Shown here: positions 31,693-45,415 of the stretch, piece by piece
Layout: each line of letters begins with the position of its first letter
How positions within the stretch are numbered: position 1 is the stretch's first letter
Assembly (NCBI RefSeq): GCF_000237925.1
Contig: NC_031495.1
Span: forward strand, 63,656,939-63,720,938
Origin: Schistosoma mansoni
Taxonomy: Eukaryota > Platyhelminthes > Trematoda > Strigeidida > Schistosomatidae
Reading direction: 5' to 3'
DNA: 64,000 bases
Notes under the pieces: model-generated
The model's input: only the letters and a program-made list of their open reading frames with translations
What the model was told of the DNA's origin: nothing
Databases searched by the model: none
Made by a program: the position numbers and the translations under genes

Positions 31693-34600
31693 TTATTTAA
31701 ATAGAAACTGATCTAATGAGCAAGCTGTCAATTGAACTGTAACACTACTAGATAATGAGACAGGAATTGTCTTATTATCTGATTCACCATCATTATTACT
31801 AATTGCCGTTGTTGATGTCGAAATGGTGGAAGGATTATTATCATTCTCCCTTTTATTTATACTATTATTACAACTATTAGTAGTACTATTACTACCACTA
31901 TTATTATTACTAAGAATAGTAGTAGTAGTAGTAGCAGTAGTAGTATTCTTATATTGACTAGAATTACTATTACTATGACTATTAACTAGAGCTAAACCAG
32001 TCATTGCTGTATTAATACCAAGACTTGTATTAGCTGGTTGATTTTCATCAATATCATCTGAATCAATTTCATCATCCGTTGTATCCTCTTCATCGATGTT
32101 AATATTTCCTTGTTTAAGAAAATGATGTGTTGTAAGTGATTTTATACATTTTGTATGATTGGTTGATTGTAATAGGGATGTATTAACAAGAGTATTTGAA
32201 GAAAATTGATCATTAACACGAGGTAATTTTGATGGAGAACATAATGTTATTGTTGTCTTGGTTAGTGTCTCTGATGTCGTTGTTGTCGTTGATGTGTTTT
32301 TAGTCGAATTACTCCTCTCTGATAAACAATAGTTCTCATTATTATCATCATTATCATCATCTAATTCAATAGTTAATGGTGGATGACTAGTTGACTTCAT
32401 TAATATTTGTTGATTATCGCCAATTAATTTTGTTTCTCTCATCTTTTTCTTATGATTATTATTATTACTAGAAGAGTTTTCATGTTCATGAATGGAATGC
32501 AAAATAGAATTGGAAGATAATGATGTAGTAGGTCCAAGTGAATATCGTGAACTTGATCGAACTTGATGAGAATAATATTGATAACGATGATGATCAATAG
32601 TAGGTTGTGATAAAAATTGTTGACAATTTTCTGAAATTCGATCAATATCATTATTGTGTTGAAGAATTCTTCCAGTAATCTCTTTTCGCTTCGATTCATT
32701 TGATTCAGTAGTAACATTAATACCAGAAGTAGTAGTAACAGTGAATATTGGTTTATTATGGCAAATTTCTTCTCGATTAAGTGAAACATAAGGTAAAGTA
32801 GTATCAATATAATTGATAGAGTTCTCCACTTTACTTGGCATTAATGTTCTTCTAAGAGGTGTAGCTTCTTTAGATTTTCTAGTATTTCTATTATTTGTTT
32901 CTATTTTCTTTATTTGTTTAGTTGAAGAATTAGCTGTCTATAGAAATAAACAAATTAAATATTATTATTATTACTAAGTTGTTAATCAAATTACGTTGAT
33001 CAATAATCAAATATTTACAAACCTATCAGTCAGTCACAACGTAGAACTTCGTACGTACGTACATCAGTTCGAGTTGCCATACCACATTAGCACAGAGATG
33101 CAGTTGTCGATTCAAATCCCATAGTGGTAGAAGTAGTAAGAGTATAAGCAGTAATCGGAAAGATTAGGGTTTTAAGATGTTATTGAAGGAGTATAATACA
33201 GTGAAATAAATTTGAAAACAGAACAAATAAAGGGATATGAAGAATTCAGAAGATTAGAATTAGGTAGAACACAAAGAATGAATGCACCTTCGCCATTGCA
33301 AACGATTTTGAGTCATGTCATTCAGGGTCTCTAACCATCGGTTGCTATCATCTCGCAAATCCCAACCAGGTAGTCTACACCTACCAACATGGCTCAGTCC
33401 AATTGTCACTGACTTCATGGATTTGTGCTACGTTTTGGTCTGGCCGCCCCTAACTTTCTTCCACCCTACTCCTACACGATAAAACATTGCTATTCGGGGC
33501 AGTCGGTGGTTGGGCAAACGTAACACGTGTCCCAGCCACCTCAACTGATGAAGTTTCACTACTTCATCAATCGATTTGCCATCCTTACCTAGTACCCGTT
33601 TCCTAACATCTGCATTATTTACTCGATGGTCCCAGGATATACGAGCAATGCCTCGAAGACACTTATGATCGAATACTAGCAGCCTACGAATATCCTCTAC
33701 TCTTACCAGCCATGTTTCACAGCCATAAAGTAGGACGAAACGAACTGCTGCACAGTAAACCCGTCCTTTTGTTGCTAGACGGACATCTCGCCTACGCCAT
33801 AAATGACGCAAGTTGGCGAAAGCTAGACGAGCCTTCTGTATCCGTGCTGAGATTTCGTCACACACCAGATCACAAGGGCTGATGAGACTCCCAAGATAAG
33901 TGAAGCAGTCAACACGCTCAACTACTTCACTCCCTATCATTAGTTCAGGTGTCGATGCAACCCAATCCTGAAGTAACATTTTGCACTTCGAGGGAGAGAA
34001 TCGCATCCCGAACATGCCTGCATAGTTGCTTATAGTAGTCAGAAGACTCTGCATTTTGTCAGCGTCTTCACCAAATAAAACTATGTCGTCGGCATATTCT
34101 AAGTCAACAAGTGAGCCTCCCGGTAAAAGTTCAACTCCTGAAGATTTAGATGATGAAAGTGTTATCTCTAAAAGCACGTCAACAACAAAGTTAAACAAGA
34201 ATGGAGAGAGTGGACAGCCCTGACGAACACCACTTGAGGTGACCGATTCTGATGATAGTTCGCCATAGGTTCTAACTTGACCAGTTGTGTTCGAGTAGAG
34301 AGCCTTTATGAGGTTAATGTACTTCTTTGGTACTCCTTTCACTGACAAACACTGCCATAGAACCTCACGGTCAACGGAGTCAAATGCCGCCTTAAGGTCA
34401 AGAAATACTACGATTGTGGGACGTCTGAATGTGTGTCTATGTTCTAGGACCTGACGTAGGGTGAATATCTGGTCTATACAAACACGTCCAGGTCGAAAAC
34501 CAGCCTGGTTTTCTCTAGTCTGCTCTTCACGAGCTTTGGTTAGGTGTTCAAACCTATGCCATATCTGATGTAAGGATGAACTGACTTTTAACAGAAAATG

Positions 34601-37600
34601 TAGTAAATTGTGGTAAGATCTTTGAAATTTCCAAGATACTTGAGAATTTCATTAGTATCACTGTTTTAAAACCAGTAAGAATGTAGCTTACAGTCTAACC
34701 GCTCGACACTGGAATACCTTTTTTAACATATTGAAAGTTTATCACAGACTATTGAGGAATAGTACTGTCAGCTAGCTACTAACTAGTATCAAGTCTTGTA
34801 ACCGTTAAAGCTCAGTAGACCCTCTATTGATCAAGCTGGCAATTTGACCGAAACGATAAACAAAGTAATCGGATGTTTGTTGTCTTCAACCACTGAAGTT
34901 CAGTATGATATCTACAGTTACTTAACCACTTTAGCTATTAATGTTTGTAACAGTGAATGACGCAGGTTTGAAATTTCAAGATGGAGGAACAACCATATAA
35001 ACACTACAGATACCTTTTATGAATAGGTATCAATGAACAAAAAATATCAAATCAAGAATAACACTTCAATGATAATTGATAACAATCATCTAAGAAGCAG
35101 TTTCATAATACTATAAATATTACATATTAGAATAGTGCGATTGTCACGCGGACCCCAACCAAGTAGTGTGTATCTACCAACATGGCTCAGACCACAAGTT
35201 AATGACTTTATGGACTGATGCCACGTTTTGGTTTGGCCGCCCCTAATTTTCTTCCAACCGTTTCCAACGCTATTCAAAGATTGAGCGTTGTGGTAACCGG
35301 TGTTCAGGCATGAGCAACATTCGGCCCAATCATTTCAGTTGAGGAAGAGTTACAACCTCATCAACTGATTTACCATCATTCCCAAACACCTTGAGTCTAA
35401 CATCCCTATTACTTACCCGGTGATCCCAGTGGATGCGAGCAATATTTCTAAGACATCTGTGATCAAATACAAGTAACTTACGAGTATCTCCTACTCTTAA
35501 TGGTCACGTTTCGCGGCCGTAAAGTGAAACAGAACGAATTGCTGCGCAGTATAATCGTCCCTTAACTGATATACGGATAACTCGCCTTCGTCATAGGTGA
35601 CGTAAATCTACGAAATCTAAACGGGCTTTTTGAATCCGTGCTGAGATTTCGTCAGACACCAACCTATTGGGGCTGATTAGACTTCCAAGATAAGTGTTGT
35701 CGACGCGTTTGACTACTTAACTCCCTATCCTTAGTTCAAGTGTTGACCCAGGCCACTCCTGAAGCAACAATTTGCATTTAGGGGGGAAGAATGCATCCCG
35801 AACATCCTGGTATTGCTGCTCAATGCTACCAAAAGACTGCATTTTATCAGTGTCTACATCAAATGGAACTGTCATTTGCTTATTCTAAGCTAATAAATGG
35901 AATTCCTGGTAGATCGATTCCTCAAAATCTAGTCGGTGAGAGCGTTATTTTCAGTAGTAGGTCTATGATGAAATTAAGCAAACTAAAATGTTCACTTACA
36001 GGAAATATGCAAGAATATGTAAAAGTCAACGCACACATGACCAAGTTGCCACACCCTATTACCACAGAGGGATGGAATTGTTAGGGAAAATCCTAGAATA
36101 GTAGAGACAATAACAGTACTATTGGTAATAGAAGAGACCAGGCATTGAAGTTACGACTCGAGAAAATAAAAATTAGTAAAATAAAAAAGTTATGAGAAAT
36201 CCAGGGAAAGACAGAATGAACGCACCTGAGCCATTATAAAAGATTTCGAGTAGTGTTATTTAAAGTCTCTAACCACTGGTTATGATCACGCGAACCCCAT
36301 CCAGGTAGTCTACATCTGTTAACATGGTTCAGTCCAACTGTCAATGACTTTTCGGTAAAGTTAAAAAACTGGTTGGTGAGACCGCAAACTTCTATTTGCT
36401 GAGGGAGCTATAACACGTGTTACGTAAGTCCAACCATTACCTATTTCAATATGTGGTATTGGTTGGTATAGAAATAGACTGGGAGAAAGGTAAGGGAGGC
36501 CAAACTAAAACATAGGATGTTAAAGTCCGTGGTTGAAGTGAGGTGTGTAGGTGGAATATCGACTACTTGGTTGGGATCAGCACAATTGTCATAACCAAAG
36601 GTCAGAGACTTCAGGTGACATGGCTGAAGAATGGGGTTGAAATGATACGAATGTATTCATTTCTTGTTTACATCTAGATCCTGCTTTTTATTTTGTAAAT
36701 TTACTCTTTTTTCTCCAACCACATTGATTATGTCTAATCTTTCATACGATCACCGGTACTACTACTATTTCTTTGTTATTCGTCTCAATGTGTTGACGTG
36801 ATGTGGTAACTTAGGGCGATGCACATTTCCCCCAGGTTCTATGTTGCTTATGAGTAAATGAATGCTTTTCCGATAAGTATCTCACCAAGCAAACAATACA
36901 GAATAAAGCAAATCGATGCATTGTCTTGACATCCGAAGTTAGAGTTAGGGGCGGTCAAACCAAAACGTGGCATCTGTCCATAAAGTCACTAACTTGTGGT
37001 CTGAGCCACGTTGATAGATACACACTACTTGGTTGGGGTCCGCGTGGCTATTGTAACCAATCGTTGGAGACTCTGTGTGACATGGCTCAGAATCGATCAC
37101 AATGGGGTAGGTGTATACACTCTTTGTCTTCCTTTAAACGATGAGATTAAAATTACTTTATATCTCTCTTTCTTCTTGTACTATATCCTTATATACAATC
37201 TTCCTTTTATATATTACCACCATTAAATTAACTAATATGAATTCGGTGTTCATCTTGTTGTGCTAATGAGGTATGGCAACTTGGACCGATGCATACATGT
37301 GCCTGATCCTACGTTGTAGCTGACTGACATACGAAGTGATCCTAAGATTGGTTTTTTAAGAATCAAACTTTATCTGAAAGTGTATTACAAAAAGGTATGG
37401 AAATTATTAGTGAACAATATTACCTCTACAACCCCCATGACTGTTCGACGGCGAGCTATTTTCTTCTGTCTAACTACGTGACTTGTTACATTTAAAGGGT
37501 CTGTATTATTTGGCTTTTGTACGGCTGTATTATCTGATAAGATTTCAATGGAGTTTTTGCATGTCTTCTGGTTTCCAATTTTCTGTGAACTATTCACTCC

Positions 37601-40600
37601 GTAATTGTTTTCCATAAGACAGGTTCTAGTGGGTTGTGTATGCCTTCGGATAGATTTAGTTTGTTGTCGAGTTAGCGGTCTCCTAGGTGGTGTGGTAGAA
37701 TTACGGTCAATGTTATTTAAGGGTACAGATGATGAGGTATCACTAATGGCATTATTTACAACTGATATAATCAAATTACGCTGATGCTGATCAATATCAG
37801 AACTACACGAAGTAGAAATTATTTGGTCATTTGTAAGTGCAGAATTAGCTAAATGATTAAATGTTGAGTGAAGTGTGTGAGGTACAGTTTGAGCATTTGT
37901 TACTGGAACACAACCATCAACTTCATCAATGCCGCCACCACCAACGGGACATGGGCGAAAATTAACTGCAGAAGGCAAATTATTCTGGAAATAAGAAGAC
38001 AATGCAGCCGCACATGACTGTGTAGGATAAATTGCATTCACAGAGTAGCGGGATTGTCGTCCATTTGATCGAGAAGCATTTGCACTTCTTAATAATGGCT
38101 TATGTAGAGCAGTTTCAATGTGTTGAATACGGTTTTGAACGGATCCACCGGTATTAGTACTACTGGTGACAGTAGGATGAAAATACGGTAGTGAAAGTGC
38201 ATCGAAGGCAGTGATTCGCTTTTTTGGATTGAACTGAATCATTAGCTGTAAATGTATAGAAATTAGGATACGAGTTACGATGCATTATGTATGCGAAAAG
38301 TAGTCATACAAAGAAAATTAAAATAATTCGCCAGATCTGTTATATGACAAAACTACTTTGTTATTCTTTAATCTTTACTGTGAAAAAAACATCAGTCTAA
38401 ACTTTTTTATTTGAATTTCTGGTACGTACAGGCTTTATGTTGTGGCTCACTGATTGACTGAGCGGCAAATAAAATTAAGATGAAGTAATACCAAATTGTT
38501 TGGTGGACCAATGGTAGTGACTGAATGCAAGTTTATACACTTGGTTGTCAACAACATCAGCGATACAATTAAAAGTGAAATAACCGACTTCAAGTATGTG
38601 AAGTGGAGTGTGAAAATGAATCTTACTGATTGAAAACTGAGTGATTTAACCAACAAACTACAGCTCATTGTATCTCAGTTTTGTCTAACACAAACAGTTG
38701 GTTTACGGCATGCTTATTGAAGCAGTGAAACAGAAGTAATAATAATGATAATTGGTCCGATATGCCCAGCTAATAATTATCATTAATATAATTAATTAAG
38801 CGCAATCGTGGAGCTTTTATTGTTTTTCTAAACAAAATCACCGACACGAACTCCAGGTAGAAGTGAGGTATTCAAATTTTTCCATGACTAACCATTCGCC
38901 CTCTCTACATTGATGTTAATTGGTAATTGTTGACCTTGAAACCTTTTTAGATCATAGAACAGAACTCTACTAAAGTCTTTCACTTGGGCAGTAGATCTTT
39001 AATTAGCTCAATACCAAGTACAACTTCATCTACTTAACTTTAAGCTGGACTTTGCATGAATGCTAGCGGTACTATTTAACTTTCTAAAATAAAGTGGAGA
39101 ACGAGCCTTGAAATTATTTTAGTAGCTGGAAGATAAATTTACTAACAATTAGGCTACCACTCTAAGCAAAGAGTAGTGATAATTATTTTAAAATGTTTTT
39201 GAATCCCCTTTAGATAAAATTATCATATATGAGAAGAGGTTTTCCAAATTATCACAAGTTGATCTTTTTAATAATTGCATGAATTCTCACGATATTTCAT
39301 GTTATTTTTATGCGATGAGACTTGAAATACTAAACTTCCACTAAGTTTAAGAAATAAATCCAGGAGCTATGTATTATCCATCTGACTTATTGCATATGAT
39401 TTTCTAAGTTGTTTAGATGTACACATTTGAATTAACCAACTCGACTTTGGGGTGAGTATCAGACTACCTTAATAACGAGACTGATTAGTTCATGTTTTTT
39501 TAAATGATTTAATAAAAAGTAGATTTTGCAATGTATCGTGTCTAAATACTTATGGATTTCAGCAGTATACTTGCAATTACAAAACCATACTCAGCTAACC
39601 TGCAAAAACAAACCTATTTACTTTGAAGATAATTATATACGATATCAAGATAAAATTATGAATAAGAACGTAATATATGCATGAAAATTACATAATTTTT
39701 TACACACTTCAAGTAATTCGAGTGCAGATTTATCGTTAGTTTTGATACACGAACGTAATTTTGAACCAGAAGAGTTGAAGTGAAAATTAGATCGTTTCAA
39801 ATAAGACAATGCAGGCCATTCATTTTGGGCAGGAAATCCAATAACTCTAAAATATCATATATGATTATTGAATTTTAAAGACCAGATAGCTTACTGAAAT
39901 ATGAGTTTTAACATCTCTAGTTCTGTATCTGCACGGAAAATTGCCTGTAAGTTAAATAACTCTGCTATGATACAACCGGCAGCCCATATATCACAAGGTG
40001 ATAAGTATTCAGATTGAATTAAAATCTCCGGAGACCGATACCACAATGTAACAACAATCGGTGTAAGTGAAGACTCCCAGCCGAGTACACGAGATAAACC
40101 AAAGTCAGTTATCTTCAAGCGCAAAGTTTCCCTATTGATAAGAATATTAGCCGGTTTAAGATCACGATGAATTATTCTATGTGAATGAAGGAAATCAGTA
40201 CCACGGAGCAACTGTTCAGATAAATTCTAAAATAAAGAGCAAAAAAACATGCTTACAGTTGCACAAAACGCCTAGTTTACTTTAAGTACAGAAAAACTAA
40301 AAGATTTAGACTTGAGCAGTATCAAATGAGATTTTTAAAAATGACCAGAAGTGCCCTTACAATCGTTTTCGATGTAGCTAGACAGAGTTCAGATAACTAT
40401 TCGAAGCATTATTAGATTGTGAGGCGAGACTATAATTTATGGACGAACCAATCACGTATAAGATAACATGTCTTGGATTTTGGAGCGGAATTCACTCATC
40501 CATTTGGCACAGTACCGTTTTGGCATTAAAGCCAATATCAGTTCGTGATGAAAACCCATATCTAATCCCTAACTCTAACTATCGACTGTAAATATTAATC

Positions 40601-41699
40601 CTAATTCTTCACACAGGTTTATAACCTTTATTTGGTCCTAGTTATTAGGTGGACACTCTCAAGGTCAGTCTAGAGTCGCTCAAGGGTCGTCCATAACTTA
40701 TAGTCTCACTGATTGTGGTTCAAATCAATATTTTATAGCTCCGTGATTCCAACAGTCTCATTTGGTTTCTTACTCAATAATATCAATCATTCCTTATCAA
40801 ACCCCATAGTCATATCACGGGTGATTTTGAAAGCAAAATGAAGGTTAAGTCACTAAACCAACCATGCAGGATACCCTAGGTTGCACCATTCAGGTTTGGA
40901 GACTTTGACGAAGAAAGCAACATAAAAATGATAAACCTGAATGAGTTTCAGAACACTCTTAAAATAAAAATGTAATTGAGTAAACAATACAAACGTCATA
41001 TGTGCCTTTCAACTAAATATGCTGCAATCAAAAGTCATTACTATTTGGTCGGCCAGACAAAAGCCCCTTAGCCAATGGTTGTGAAGTGTCATGATTTCAT
41101 TCAGTTCACAACAAAAAGGTCTTTACCTCCTGTCAAGGCTAAGACTGTCGGTTAAAGCGTGATACACTGATGTATCATTGTGTGTACCAGTAACTACCAT
41201 AATGAGATCAGTATATTGGTTATACATTCATCTATTTAACTACAGAACTGTAACAACTCATGTGTACGTATAAAAATGAAACTACCGAATCTTGAACTTA
41301 CCCTGATGGTTTCAGGTGGAAGGCCAGTCGAAGGTACATGGTGAGAAAGGAAACGAGCTAAATCACAATCAACAAACTCGAAAACAATGTAAATCGATAT
41401 CCCTGTATCTTGTTTTTTTAATGAAATGTCAAGCATTCTGAAGCGAAAGTAATGCTGAGAAATCGAACATACTGCACGAGATAAGGGCAATTATAGGACT
41501 GCACCTTCTTTAGAACACTAAGTTCACGTAGAGTGCTCAGTGGAATGCCTTCATCATCAGTAGGGATCAGTATTTCTTTTAATGCAACCGTCGTTCCATT
41601 TAAAGATGTCCCTTTGAAAACGCGTCCATATGCTCCGGATCCAAGTAGATTTGATACTTGATAATTGCTTTTAAATGGGAATGTATCATAGCTGCTCAT
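31693..41699 (-). CDS. CDK4/6-like cyclin-dependent kinase with long low-complexity tail
   Basis: Six exons (reverse strand): 41699-41473, 41437-41302, 40226-39895, 39846-39708, 38245-37424, 32937-31693; 966 residues, phases consistent, GT-AG ends. Kinase domain residues ~13-303: glycine loop LGSGAYGRVF (19-28), Lys41, cyclin-binding PLSTLREL (53-60; PISTVREV in CDK4, PLSTIREV in CDK6), GLPPETIR, catalytic HRDLKPAN (Asp143), DFG (162-164), activation-loop Thr176 in LTPIVVTLWYR as at CDK4 Thr172. This identifies the D-type-cyclin kinase of the G1/S (Rb) pathway. The remaining ~660 residues are Ser/Asn/Thr-rich with acidic runs and are absent from human CDK4/6. Exon one to two is a 35-nt intron. 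The intron before the last exon holds an SR2-like LINE. Confidence 0.92.
33011..34610 (-). mobile_element. SR2-like (RTE-clade) LINE in a kinase-gene intron
   Basis: Reverse-strand ORF 34348-33428 (306 residues) encodes the RT second half and C-terminal region: SGVRQGCPLSPFLFNFVVD, catalytic LEYADDIVLFGEDADKM, CFTYLGSLISP, LLYGCETWLV, QLRWLGHVLRLP. Upstream sequence to ~34610 continues the RT in other frames (e.g. FDSVDREVLWQ at 34380). The 3' UTR ends at 33011 with a short GACT tail. 5'-truncated: no endonuclease. The long open frame suggests a fairly recent insertion. Same strand as the host gene. Confidence 0.9.
34950..35790 (-). mobile_element. Older SR2-like LINE fragment
   Basis: Reverse-strand remnants of the same C-terminal region: GWKKIRGGQTKTWHQSIKSL at 35253 downward, then GLSHVGRYTLLGWGPRD; further upstream a collinear but shifted LRWL/RVNNADV-type region to about 35780. 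More diverged than the copy at 33011. Confidence 0.75.
36090..36870. mobile_element. Mixed SR2-like LINE scraps
   Basis: Reverse-strand 3' UTR bits (AATGAACGCACCTGAGCCAT, 36214), forward pieces (GGTAAGGGAGGCCAAACTAA, 36489) and a diverged forward 3' tail (36780-36870, GTGATGTGGTAACTTAGGGC). Nested or rearranged old insertions. Confidence 0.5.
36925..37335 (+). mobile_element. SR2-like LINE 3' end
   Basis: Forward frame VRGGQTKTWHLSIKSLTCGL followed by SHVDRYTLLGWGPRG, then the 3' UTR to CCTACGTTGTAGCTGACTGAC at 37325. 5'-truncated. It ends ~90 bases before the fifth kinase exon. Confidence 0.85.
38805..39020. repeat. Family G repeat (intronic)
   Basis: GTGGAGCTTTTATTGTTTTTC, AACTCCAGGTAGAAGTGAGG and AGAACAGAACTCTACTAAAGTC match the 5818-6020 block, diverged. 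Confidence 0.4.
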
Positions 41700-42000
41700 C
41701 CGTTATAGATCAAGCAAACAGTTCAACGCGTATTACGAAACACCGCTTAATCAATTCAACTAGGTCAGTTTACATTTTCAAGATAGAAATCAGGCAATGT
41801 ACATGAATTTTGTCATTTTTGTTTATGAGAAGATATAGTATCACTTTGCACGTATCAGCGAAATGTGATAATACTATGTGTTTCGTTAGATTACACAGTG
41901 CGCGATGTTTAAAAGTTTAACGGTATACTTTTCCCCAGACGAGATTCGATAGTTCTGATTATTTATCGCTCTCCAAGAATACTGTTTTCACTTGAGTTGA
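41700..42000. promoter_or_regulatory. 5' flank of the CDK-like gene
   Basis: The 300 bases upstream of the kinase start contain no repeat and are bounded by a LINE on the far side. A promoter is expected here, but no definite element was recognised. Confidence 0.3.
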
Positions 42001-45000
42001 ATTTAATTTCAGTTAAATTAACACAAATTGGACTTGTTTTTCAGAGGTACTTTTACATCTACAATTTTATCGAGCACATTGTCTTTTATATTTGTTGCCC
42101 TTTCGAACATAACAGCGCAAAGTTTCGGTCTCAATTTGGAAAAGACAGGAGGCTAGGTGTCCCGTGTGAGTTCTGGCAATGTTCACATCACAGCTGATAC
42201 AACTTCCTCCCGAATATGTCGACAAAACGTACAAAAACATACTGACTCAACAGGTGACGAGGTTAGCCAAGAAAGAAGGAGACTCTAGACCCCAGCTAAT
42301 GAATATAACCTTCCCATCCTCTCATATGGCGGCTCTAACTCTGGAAGCATTTCGTGCCAACAGACCTTGGTTGCCAACTGGAATCCATATGCATCCGGAT
42401 AGGCCACACGATACCAGGATCAAGCACAAAGGCAAGCCGGAGCTGACAATACCACTTGTGGACTGTCTTGATTATAAAAAAACGTGTAGAGGACAGGGAC
42501 TATCAACTCGGAAAACCTTGCATAGGTAGGCTACCTGTTCATACAGACAAACAGGAAGCTGATGCGTTCCAAATTGAAAGCATAAACTGCTTATACATGA
42601 ACGCCGCGAGTTTGCCAAATAAGATGGATGAGCTACGTGAACTTAGCAACGCTAATGATGCTCATCTGATAGGAATATCCGGAACTTGGATATTCTCTCA
42701 GATTACGGACCAGGAGCTAGCAGTACCTGAAATGTCTTTGTTTCGCAACAACAGACAAACAGGAATGGGGGGTGGGGTAGCATTATACATACGATCATGC
42801 CTGGAGGTACACCAACTTCACAACCAAGAGTTTCTCAATCTAAATGAATCATCATGGTGCTCAGTAAGATTGTCTACCACCTTAAGGTGTCTAGTTGGGG
42901 TCATCTATAGGAAGCCCACTGCTCTATGCGTCTCGGATTCTCTCATATCCTGATTCTAGGGGACTTCAATCTTCCTAGAGTCAACTTCGCGGAACATACC
43001 TATATTAGAGGTGAAAACTCTACTGAAGATCGGTTCTTCAACCTCATTGAGGATCTGGGATGATTCGAAAGTATGAAGTCAGCAACTTCTTGCAGAAACA
43101 GTCAGACGCCGTTGCGCTTAGACTGGGTATTCACAAATGAAGAATCCCTGGTCAACGACCTCTCAATTCTGGCTCCCCTGTGTGAAACCGATCACGCCAT
43201 TATATCCTGAACTTTTGTCAGCAGAACTGTGATGAGATATCCTACCAATAACAGGCACTGAAATTTCAAACGGTTGAATGTGTTAGCTTTACACGACTAT
43301 CTACAACAGGTGGATTGGGATATTCACCCTCAAATTGAAGTGCATGCTCGTTGGGATTTCTTACTGCATAGGCTGTTATGCGCTACTAAGCATTCAGTTC
43401 CTCAAACGGTCCCAAAGAGCTACAAACAACCTACAATCATCAAGAACCGCACTCTTCGTTTGCTAAACCACAAAGGGCACTGTCGGGCTGAATATAAACG
43501 AACTGATAACAGCGCCGCCTTCAGGCAATACAAATGTATCAGAAACATATGCACAAAAGCAATAAGATAAGACCGGCTTCAGTGCCAGACCAAGCTTACC
43601 GATAAAGTTGTCTGCAATCCGAGAAGCTTATTCCGTTACACAGCTTCTCTTTGGCAAGCCGAAATTGGAGTTTCCCAACTACTAGGTCCTAATGGTTCGA
43701 CCAATAACGACGGTGATGTCGCTAATCTTTTGGCTGAACAATACTCTCGGACATCTCAACCGACCCACATCAACTACACTGATGAAAGCTTCGTCTGAAC
43801 CTCAACAGGACTTTCCGAAGTGATCCTGAGCGCTGACCTGGTGTTCCGTAAACTGCAGCACTTAAGAAAAGACACTTCTCCCGGTCCGGATATGGTTCAA
43901 TCTGCTATACTGACGGAAGCAGCTTCAATCCTGGCAACCCCGCTTAGTGTGATGATTTCACACTCGCTAAGTCGAAGCAAACTACCGGAACTTTGAAAGC
44001 TGGCTCATATCACACCAATTTTCAAAGCATCGACAAGCAGCGAACCCTCAAGCTACCGACCAGTGTCCCTTCTCTCCATACCTTCTAAAATTATGGAGTC
44101 CCTGATATGCTATGGGATGCACGGCTACGTATTATCCCTTAAGTCCCTCTCACCCCAACAGCACGGTTTCAGGAAGGGTCACTCTCGTATAACGAACCTG
44201 CTGACTGCGGTGGACAGATGAACAAGCATCCATGATCGTAAGAGGAAGGTTGACACTATTTACCTTGATTTCTCAAAAGCTTTTGATAGGGTCAACCATA
44301 TATGTATTATCAATAAGCTTAGACGATTGGGTATCAAACCACCTTTAATTGACTGGCTCGCTTCATATCTAAAAAATCGACATTTTAAGGTCCGGGTTAT
44401 CTTCACTTTCTCTCAGGCTATGGAAATCCATGTGGGGCCCCCCAGGGTTCAATACTAGGACCTGATATAGAACTTTGGAGAGAGATACGCAACCAAGAGG
44501 ATATACTGGCACTTCAGGAGGACCTGACTTGACTTCAAAGTTTGGCAGACGACAACGGACTTACATTCAACGCTTCAAAGTGTAAAGTAGTCCATCTGCG
44601 ACATGTTGCAGACTATAGTTACAACTTAGGAAACTCCTTTCTACAGGTATGTCAAGTCAAAAAAGGTTAGGGAGTGTTGGTACCCTACGACTTGAAATCG
44701 TACGCTAACTATGACAAAAACGCCTTTCAAGCAAACCTTGCACTGGTAACATTGATGCGCATTTTGGGACAGTTTGGAGGTAGAACTTTACTCATAATCT
44801 TCAACAGTTTCATTTGTCCCTATTTGGAGTAAGGAAACATAGTATTTCCTCCTTCCCTCCAAAAGGATAAGGACACTCCGGAGCGTATCTAACGTCGAGT
44901 CATGAAATCAGTTCGTGGACTCAAATTCAAACCTTCTGAAGAGCGCCTCCAATCACTTAAACTTTACCCGTTAGAGTACAGGCGTCTTAGGGGTGACCTT

Positions 45001-45415
45001 TTTATGACTTACATTATCCTTGACACTTCTGGTAATCTCCATAAACATCTACTTAAGCTTAGTCACAATAATAACCTGAGGGGTAACACCCAGAAACTGG
45101 AGACCCAGCATAGCAGAACGGACTGTGGACACAACTTCTACTCCTTAAGAGTTGTCAAATGCTGGAATTCGCCTCCATCTGTGCTAGTCCAAGCGACTTC
45201 TCAGGAGTTCTTTATGAGGAAACTTCACCTATTCCTAAGGACTAAGGATAACATATTATTATTTACCAATTTCTTTTTTTCCTATTATCTTTAATATACC
45301 TAGGTTCCTGCCTGGAGGTATTGGTGATTCACTGTTACTAGACACGGAAGCTTGTTAAGTGAAAGCTTCTTCTATTCCGTCCACAACCATTCGAACTATT
45401 TGAAATGGAGTGTGG
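42000..45415 (+). mobile_element. Decayed CR1/jockey-group LINE
   Basis: Fragments in order: an ORF1-like or N-terminal stretch (42179-42529), an APE-type endonuclease (NCLYMNAASLPNKMDELREL at 42582, IGISGTWI, LGDFNLPRVNF at 42957), RT motifs (SSYRPVSLLSIPSKIMESLI at 44049, IYLDFSKAFDRVNHI at 44261), FNASKCKVVHLR at 44567 and a C-terminal region 44902-45294. Right after the GPP motif (44440-44470) the catalytic YADD segment is lost by deletion. Many stops and shifts; non-functional. In schistosomes such elements are typified by SR1. Confidence 0.85.

Noticed and set aside
32439-32807. 122-residue reverse frame rich in Ile/Leu
   Set aside because: Out-of-frame reading of the low-complexity last exon of the CDK-like gene.
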